In this document: one piece after another, positions 33,234-37,408 of the stretch
Layout of the letters: each line of letters begins with the position of its first letter
Position numbering within the stretch: the stretch's first letter is position 1
From: Clostridia bacterium
Lineage (GTDB): Bacteria > Bacillota > Clostridia > Oscillospirales > RGIG5554
NCBI GenBank assembly: GCA_017507855.1
Contig: JAFWAE010000033.1
Span: 1-37,408, forward strand
DNA: 37,408 nucleotides
Reading direction: 5' to 3'
Position numbers and translations under genes: made by a program
Notes under the pieces: model-generated
Told to the model about the DNA's origin: nothing
What the model saw: the letters and a program-made list of their open reading frames with translations, nothing else
The model's database searches: none

Positions 33234-34652
33234 ATGAAGCCCCACCCTTTTGAAACCAAATTGCTGGCTTTTTCCAGGCAGTATGGGCTTTTTCCAAATA
33301 CGAGCCGCGTGCTGGTGGGGGCTTCCGGCGGGGCTGATTCTCAGGCCTTGCTGATGGCCTTGACCCGCCTGGCCTCCCTGTTGCACCTCGAGGTGGGGGC
33401 GGCCCATCTCAATCACGGTATTCGCGGCGACGAGGCTCTGCGTGATCTGGAAACGGTGCGCGCCTTTTGTCGGGCACGGCAGATCCCTTTTTACGAAGGG
33501 CATGCGGATTGCCCGGCCCTGGCCGCCAAGCAGGCCGTGGGCCTGGAGGAGGCGGCGCGACAGGCGCGTTACGCGTTTTTGGAGCGGGTGCGCCTGGAAC
33601 GGGGGTATTCCCTCATTGCGGTGGCTCACCACGCGGACGACCAGCTGGAGACCCTGCTTTTTCATCTCATTCGCGGAAGCGGAACGGGGGGGATGGCGGG
33701 CATGGCTCCTCAAAACGGGCGGGTGGTCAGGCCTTTGCTGACCCATACCCGCGAAGAGATCGAAGCCTATGCTGCCGAGCTTCATATTCCTTTTGTGACG
33801 GACAGCACCAACGCCGACCCCGCTTATACCCGCAACCGTTTGCGCAGCGAGGTGACCCCGGTGTTGCGCCAACTGAATCCTGCGGCGGCGGTGCACAGCA
33901 CTCAATGTGCCCTGCATTTACGCCGTGACGAGGAGTTTTTAACAGAGCTGGCCTCTGCAGAGGCCCTTCGGTTGGGAAAAGAGCCTTCCGTTGCAGAGCT
34001 TGCGGCGCTTCCGGAGGCTTTGCGGATGCGAGTGCTTCGCCTTTGGGCGGGCCCGTCGGCCGACGGGGCTCATCTTCGGGCGCTGGACAGTCTTGTTGCG
34101 CAAGCAAGGCCTCACAGCCGCGTGACCTTGCCCTGCGGAGAAGAGGCGGCGGTGGAAAACGGGAAGCTCGTGCGACGGGTCCGAATCAACGTTTCGCCTT
34201 TGGAGGAAGTGCCCTTGGTGCAAAACGGGACGGTCCGTTTTGGCGATTTTTGCCTAAGAACCCAAGTGCTGGAGGGCGAGTGCGAAAAAATTTACAATTT
34301 ATTCATCCAAAACAAAACACCTTGTGGTACAATGGACAACGGTGCTTGGCGACTTTGCCTGGATGGGCAGGCCCTTTGCGGGCCTGTGACGGTACGTGCG
34401 CCCCGGCGGGGCGATCGGGTCAAGCTTTGCTCCCGTCCGGAAAAAGCCCTGTCGGACGTTTTTCAGCAGGGCGGGGTGCCGCTGGAGGCCAGAAGTGGCG
34501 TGCCCGTGTTTTGCGATGGGCAGGGAATCGTGGCTGTAGCGGGCTTCGGCCCTTGCCAAAGGGTGGCCTGCCGGCCTGAAATGACACAGATGTATTTGAT
34601 TGAAATTAATAAAATAGGGGAAGAATATTATGGGGAATCTGAAATTGAATGA
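33234..34652 (+). CDS. tilS: tRNA(Ile)-lysidine synthetase
   Basis: Modifies C34 of tRNA-Ile2 to lysidine so that it reads AUA; 472 aa. N-type ATP-pyrophosphatase P-loop is VLVGASGGADSQALLMAL (SGGxDS, about 24-31), followed by GAAHLNHGIRGDEALRD and YSLIAVAHHADDQLETLLFHLIRGSGTGG, and the RPLLTHTREEIEAYA segment. A C-terminal TilS substrate-binding domain is present (VKLCSRPEKALSDVFQQGGVP). The ATG at 33234 starts 2 bp after the dnaB stop; the frame is open back into dnaB but that part is antisignal. The last 23 bp overlap hpt, indicating tight coupling. Order tilS-hpt-ftsH is conserved in Firmicutes. Confidence 0.95.
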   Translation: MKPHPFETKLLAFSRQYGLFPNTSRVLVGASGGADSQALLMALTRLASLLHLEVGAAHLNHGIRGDEALRDLETVRAFCRARQIPFYEGHADCPALAAKQAVGLEEAARQARYAFLERVRLERGYSLIAVAHHADDQLETLLFHLIRGSGTGGMAGMAPQNGRVVRPLLTHTREEIEAYAAELHIPFVTDSTNADPAYTRNRLRSEVTPVLRQLNPAAAVHSTQCALHLRRDEEFLTELASAEALRLGKEPSVAELAALPEALRMRVLRLWAGPSADGAHLRALDSLVAQARPHSRVTLPCGEEAAVENGKLVRRVRINVSPLEEVPLVQNGTVRFGDFCLRTQVLEGECEKIYNLFIQNKTPCGTMDNGAWRLCLDGQALCGPVTVRAPRRGDRVKLCSRPEKALSDVFQQGGVPLEARSGVPVFCDGQGIVAVAGFGPCQRVACRPEMTQMYLIEINKIGEEYYGESEIE

Positions 34653-35181
34653 CATGGAACAATTCGTGGAAGGAAAATTGTTGACAGAGGAACAGATCGC
34701 ACGCCGCGTAGAGGAGCTGGGACGCCAGATCACCGAGGATTACCGCGGCAAGGAACTGCTGGTCTTGGGTGTACTGAAGGGCTGCTTTGTCTTCATGGCA
34801 GACCTGATGCGCGCCATTCACCTGCCCATGACCATGGACTTTATGTGCATTGCCTCTTACGGAAGCGGTTCTGTGTCGGGAGACATTGATTTTCGCCTGG
34901 ATATGAAGGAAAAGGATCTGACCGGTAAGCACGTGTTGGTAGTGGAGGACATTTTGGACACGGGCAAATCTCTTACATATGTGAAAAAACTGCTGGACAA
35001 ACGCAATGCGGAAAGCGTAAAGCTTTGTGTGCTGTTGGATAAACCCCACCGTCGCGAAGCTCCCATTAATGCGGATTATTGCGGCTTTTCCATTGAAGAT
35101 CGTTTCGTGATCGGATACGGTTTGGATCTGGACGAGCAGTATCGCGGCTTGCCCTACGTGGGTCTTTGCAAGCCCGAATAA
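34630..35181 (+). CDS. hpt: Hypoxanthine phosphoribosyltransferase
   Basis: Purine salvage enzyme making IMP or GMP from hypoxanthine or guanine and PRPP, 183 aa. The PRPP-binding signature is VLVVEDILDTGKSLTYV (about 97-113). Other type I PRTase landmarks are LLVLGVLKGCFVFMADLMR (about 43-61), the flexible-loop SYGSGSVSGDI, and the C-terminal hood FVIGYGLDLDEQYRGLPYVG. ATG 34630 lies inside the end of tilS, preceded by AGGGGAAG. In Bacillus HprT also binds FtsH-operon promoter factors; whether this one does is unknown. Followed by a hairpin and ftsH. Confidence 0.97.
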   Translation: MGNLKLNDMEQFVEGKLLTEEQIARRVEELGRQITEDYRGKELLVLGVLKGCFVFMADLMRAIHLPMTMDFMCIASYGSGSVSGDIDFRLDMKEKDLTGKHVLVVEDILDTGKSLTYVKKLLDKRNAESVKLCVLLDKPHRREAPINADYCGFSIEDRFVIGYGLDLDEQYRGLPYVGLCKPE

Positions 35182-35202
35182 ATCATTTCGGAAAAAAGGA
35201 GA

Positions 35203-35222
35203 CGGACCGAGGTGTCGGTCCG
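35203..35222 (+). other. Perfect hairpin between hpt and ftsH
   Basis: Stem CGGACCGA/TCGGTCCG (8 bp) with loop GGTG and no following T-tract, so not a terminator. An AAAGGAG sequence lies just before it and the ftsH ribosome binding site GAAGAGG lies 2-8 nt after it. It could block or set translation of ftsH or act as an RNA-processing site. Confidence 0.55.
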
Positions 35223-35235
35223 CTGAAGAGGAAAC

Positions 35236-37110
35236 ATGAACAAAAAAACCAAACAATTCAGCTTTTCGTTGCTGATCGTGCCCGTATTGGTCATTTCGGT
35301 GCTGGCACTGTGGTGGCTTTCTTCTCAACCCAAGCAGGTCAACTATTCCCAAATGCTGGACCTGTTTTACGAGGAAAAGGTCAACAGCTTTTACTATAAG
35401 GGCAACGTGATCCACATGGAGCTGAAGGAAAACGTAATGCTGAAGGACGGCACGGAGCTTCCCAAGGAGGTGCCCGTCACCTGTCCCATTCTTTCGGCAG
35501 ACCTGTTCGTATACGATTTGGGCGAGTTGATCGCCACGCAGCACCGTGAGGGAATTTTGGAGGAATACAATTATGTTCCCGCTTCCCGAAATTCTCTTCT
35601 CGGCCAGCTGCTTCCGTTGATCCTGATCGTGGTGCTGTTCGGTGCTTTGTGGATCTTTTTGATGAAGCAAAATAACAGCAACATGAACAAGTCTATGTCC
35701 TTCGGAAAGGCCCGTGTGAAGTTGGGGGCGGACGAAAAGCACCGTGTTACCTTTAAGGACGTGGCCGGAGCGGACGAGGAAAAGCAGGAACTGATGGAGA
35801 TCGTAGAGTTTTTAAAATCTCCCCAAAGCTTTACCGCCATGGGTGCTCGCATTCCCAAGGGCGTGTTGCTCGTAGGCCCTCCCGGAACGGGTAAGACCTT
35901 GCTGGCCAAGGCTGTGGCAGGGGAGGCGGGAGTTCCCTTCTTTACCATTTCCGGTTCCGATTTTGTGGAAATGTACGTGGGTGTGGGTGCCTCGCGTGTC
36001 AGAGACCTGTTTGATCAAGCCAAGCGCAATGCCCCCAGCATCGTGTTTATCGATGAGATCGACGCAGTGGGACGTCAGCGCGGTGCCGGCCTGGGCGGCG
36101 GGCACGATGAGCGCGAGCAGACGCTGAACCAATTGCTGGTAGAAATGGACGGTTTTGGTGTCAACGAAGGCGTGATCGTGATTGCCGCTACCAACCGCCA
36201 CGATATTTTGGATCCTGCTCTGCTTCGTGCGGGTCGCTTTGACCGTCAGGTGGCCGTGGAGCCCCCGGATATGAAGGGGCGCGAGGAAGTGCTGCAGGTG
36301 CATGCCAAGGGTAAGCCCTTGGCCGAGGACGTAAAACTGGGAGAGATCGCCAAATCTACCACGGGCTTTACCGGGGCAGACTTGGAGAATCTGCTGAACG
36401 AAGCGGCTTTGTTGGCCGTGCGTCGCGGGCTTGATAAGATCGGCATGGCCGAGATTGAGGATTCCTTCATCAAGGTGATCGTAGGTCCCCAAAAGAAAAG
36501 CCGCGTGATTACGGAAAAGGAAAAGAAGCTGACGGCCTATCACGAGGCGGGTCACGCCATCCTTACCCGCTATCTGCCCACCCAGGATCGGGTGCATCAG
36601 ATCTCCATTATTCCCACGGGCTTTGCGGGAGGATACACCCTTCATCGCCCTGCCGAGGATCGTTCCTACCGCTCTAAAAACGAAATGTTTGAGACCGTAC
36701 AGGTGTTGCTGGGCGGTCGCGTGGCCGAAAAGCTGGTGCTGGACGATATTTCTACCGGGGCCAGCAACGACATTCAGCGGGCTACCGATATCATCCGCAG
36801 TATGCTGATGCATTACGGTATGAGCGACGAGCTGGGCACCGTAAACTACGGCGGGGCGCACAACGAGATCTTCCTGGGCCGCGACTTTGCCACCAGCCGC
36901 AACTTCTCCGAAAAATATGCCGCCGCCATCGACGATGAGATCAAAAAGACCTCCGACCGTGCTTTTGCGCTGGACGTAGAATTGCTGACGGCCCATATGG
37001 ACAAGCTGCATGCCATTGCTCAATACTTGCTGGAGCATGAAACCATGGATGCCGAAACCTTCGAGTCTTATTTTACCGATAAGCCGGAAAAAGAGGAAAC
37101 GGCCGAATAA
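35236..37110 (+). CDS. ftsH: ATP-dependent zinc metalloprotease FtsH
   Basis: Membrane-anchored AAA+ protease that degrades damaged and regulatory membrane proteins, 624 aa. Two membrane spans (about 8-28 and 123-141) bracket an extracytoplasmic domain. AAA module: Walker A GPPGTGKT (about 217-224), Walker [36 protein letters not shown]. Protease: HEAGH (about 438-442) with the third zinc ligand Asp in [13 protein letters not shown]. The tail after [12 protein letters not shown] is short. ATG 35236 after GAAGAGGAAAC. Last gene of the rplI-dnaB-tilS-hpt-ftsH run; no convincing terminator follows before the putative mobile-element edge. Confidence 0.98.
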   Translation: MNKKTKQFSFSLLIVPVLVISVLALWWLSSQPKQVNYSQMLDLFYEEKVNSFYYKGNVIHMELKENVMLKDGTELPKEVPVTCPILSADLFVYDLGELIATQHREGILEEYNYVPASRNSLLGQLLPLILIVVLFGALWIFLMKQNNSNMNKSMSFGKARVKLGADEKHRVTFKDVAGADEEKQELMEIVEFLKSPQSFTAMGARIPKGVLLVGPPGTGKTLLAKAVAGEAGVPFFTISGSDFVEMYVGVGASRVRDLFDQAKRNAPSIVFIDEIDAVGRQRGAGLGGGHDEREQTLNQLLVEMDGFGVNEGVIVIAATNRHDILDPALLRAGRFDRQVAVEPPDMKGREEVLQVHAKGKPLAEDVKLGEIAKSTTGFTGADLENLLNEAALLAVRRGLDKIGMAEIEDSFIKVIVGPQKKSRVITEKEKKLTAYHEAGHAILTRYLPTQDRVHQISIIPTGFAGGYTLHRPAEDRSYRSKNEMFETVQVLLGGRVAEKLVLDDISTGASNDIQRATDIIRSMLMHYGMSDELGTVNYGGAHNEIFLGRDFATSRNFSEKYAAAIDDEIKKTSDRAFALDVELLTAHMDKLHAIAQYLLEHETMDAETFESYFTDKPEKEETAE

Positions 37111-37170
37111 AAACGAAAAAACGCAGAGGTTTTGCTCCCTGCTGGTAAGACAGTAATATAATTTTTCTGG

Positions 37171-37200
37171 GAACAGGCATGATTTCGGTCATGCCTGTTC
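37171..37200. other. Hairpin overlapping the end of the recombinase gene
   Basis: Perfect inverted repeat GAACAGGCATGA/TCATGCCTGTTC (12-bp arms, 6-nt loop); the recombinase stop codon lies within it. On the minus strand it is followed by CCAGAAAAATTAT, so at best a weak terminator. It may mark the terminus of a mobile element. Confidence 0.6.
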
Positions 37201-37408
37201 TGCTTTTGCGAGAATATCCACGGGGATAAATCCTACAAGATCATAGCAGATGTGAATCTTCTGCTTCCTCTTGCCGCTGGACTTATCTGGCGCTTCTACA
37301 TAGACTGCCTTGACAAGTTCATGCAGCGCATAGGGCGTGAGTTCAGTCAGCTCACTGTTTCTCTTTACCCTCTGGATAAACTGTTCCAAATCTTCTGCCT
37401 TGCGTTCC
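37189..37408 (-). CDS. C-terminal fragment of a large serine recombinase (DUF4368-type), cut by the window edge
   Basis: Partial gene: only the last 72 codons are visible and the frame is open to the right edge (the fragment begins ERKAEDLEQFIQRVKR). The stretch ELTPYALHELVKAVYVEAPD, KSSGKRKQKIHICYDLVGFI resembles the C-terminal domain (DUF4368) of TnpX-type large serine recombinases of Clostridia conjugative and mobilisable elements. A TTG at 37389 is only an apparent start. It is convergent with ftsH, 78 bp after its stop, so an integrated element probably has its end between 37111 and 37188. The catalytic N-terminal domain lies outside the window. Confidence 0.8.
   Translation of the reverse strand, partial: ERKAEDLEQFIQRVKRNSELTELTPYALHELVKAVYVEAPDKSSGKRKQKIHICYDLVGFIPVDILAKAEQA

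Overview
The window looks like a chromosomal segment of a Gram-positive, spore-forming member of the class Clostridia, probably an uncultured gut Oscillospiraceae-type organism. The evidence is SpoIVB, a tRNA-Phe T-box ahead of pheS, lipoprotein and S-layer (SLH) surface proteins, factor-independent hairpin terminators, strong GGAGG ribosome binding sites and the Firmicutes order dnaB-tilS-hpt-ftsH. The taxon is inferred from gene content only.

Layout. 1-163: a compact array of small hairpins. 164-2541: polar amino-acid ABC importer (binding lipoprotein, permease, ATPase), read leftward. 2670-3734: LacI-family regulator. 3899-15057: a leftward carbohydrate locus with a double pectate-lyase-fold lipoprotein, three tandem paralogous sugar-binding lipoproteins with no permease genes, and an operon of an L-fucose-isomerase-like enzyme and a class II aldolase. 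Four of its five promoters share one architecture: two 13-bp direct-repeat half-sites 20 bp apart, immediately upstream of a TAGACA -35 box. The regulator is not identifiable here. 15093-18854: pheST with a T-box leader. 18864-20582: ychF and a translationally coupled Gx-transporter/HepT-I-like membrane protein. 20699-24059: a large SLH-anchored surface protein divergent from a small XRE regulator, with an inverted repeat over the SLH gene promoter. 24222-27901: xylBA divergent from an AraC-type regulator; this block looks lower in GC. 27976-29022: spoIVB. 29308-31237: a PocR-domain AraC regulator followed by a stand-alone corrinoid protein. 31307-37110: rplI, dnaB, tilS, hpt, ftsH. 37189-37408: the C-terminal end of a large serine recombinase running off the right edge, so a mobile element probably begins just downstream of ftsH.

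How the genes fit together. The left half is a glycan uptake and catabolism region: an extracellular beta-helix enzyme, several binding lipoproteins that must borrow a permease from elsewhere, and an isomerase/aldolase pair, tied together by a shared operator. Xylose isomerase and xylulokinase add pentose catabolism. The right half is housekeeping, interrupted by a small PocR/corrinoid module that suggests one-carbon or methyl-group metabolism with the methyltransferases encoded elsewhere.

Most promising undescribed items: the shared direct-repeat regulon, the permease-less tandem binding-protein array, the PocR-AraC/orphan corrinoid pair and the hairpin array at the left edge. All functional statements come from reading motifs by eye; no database search was possible.
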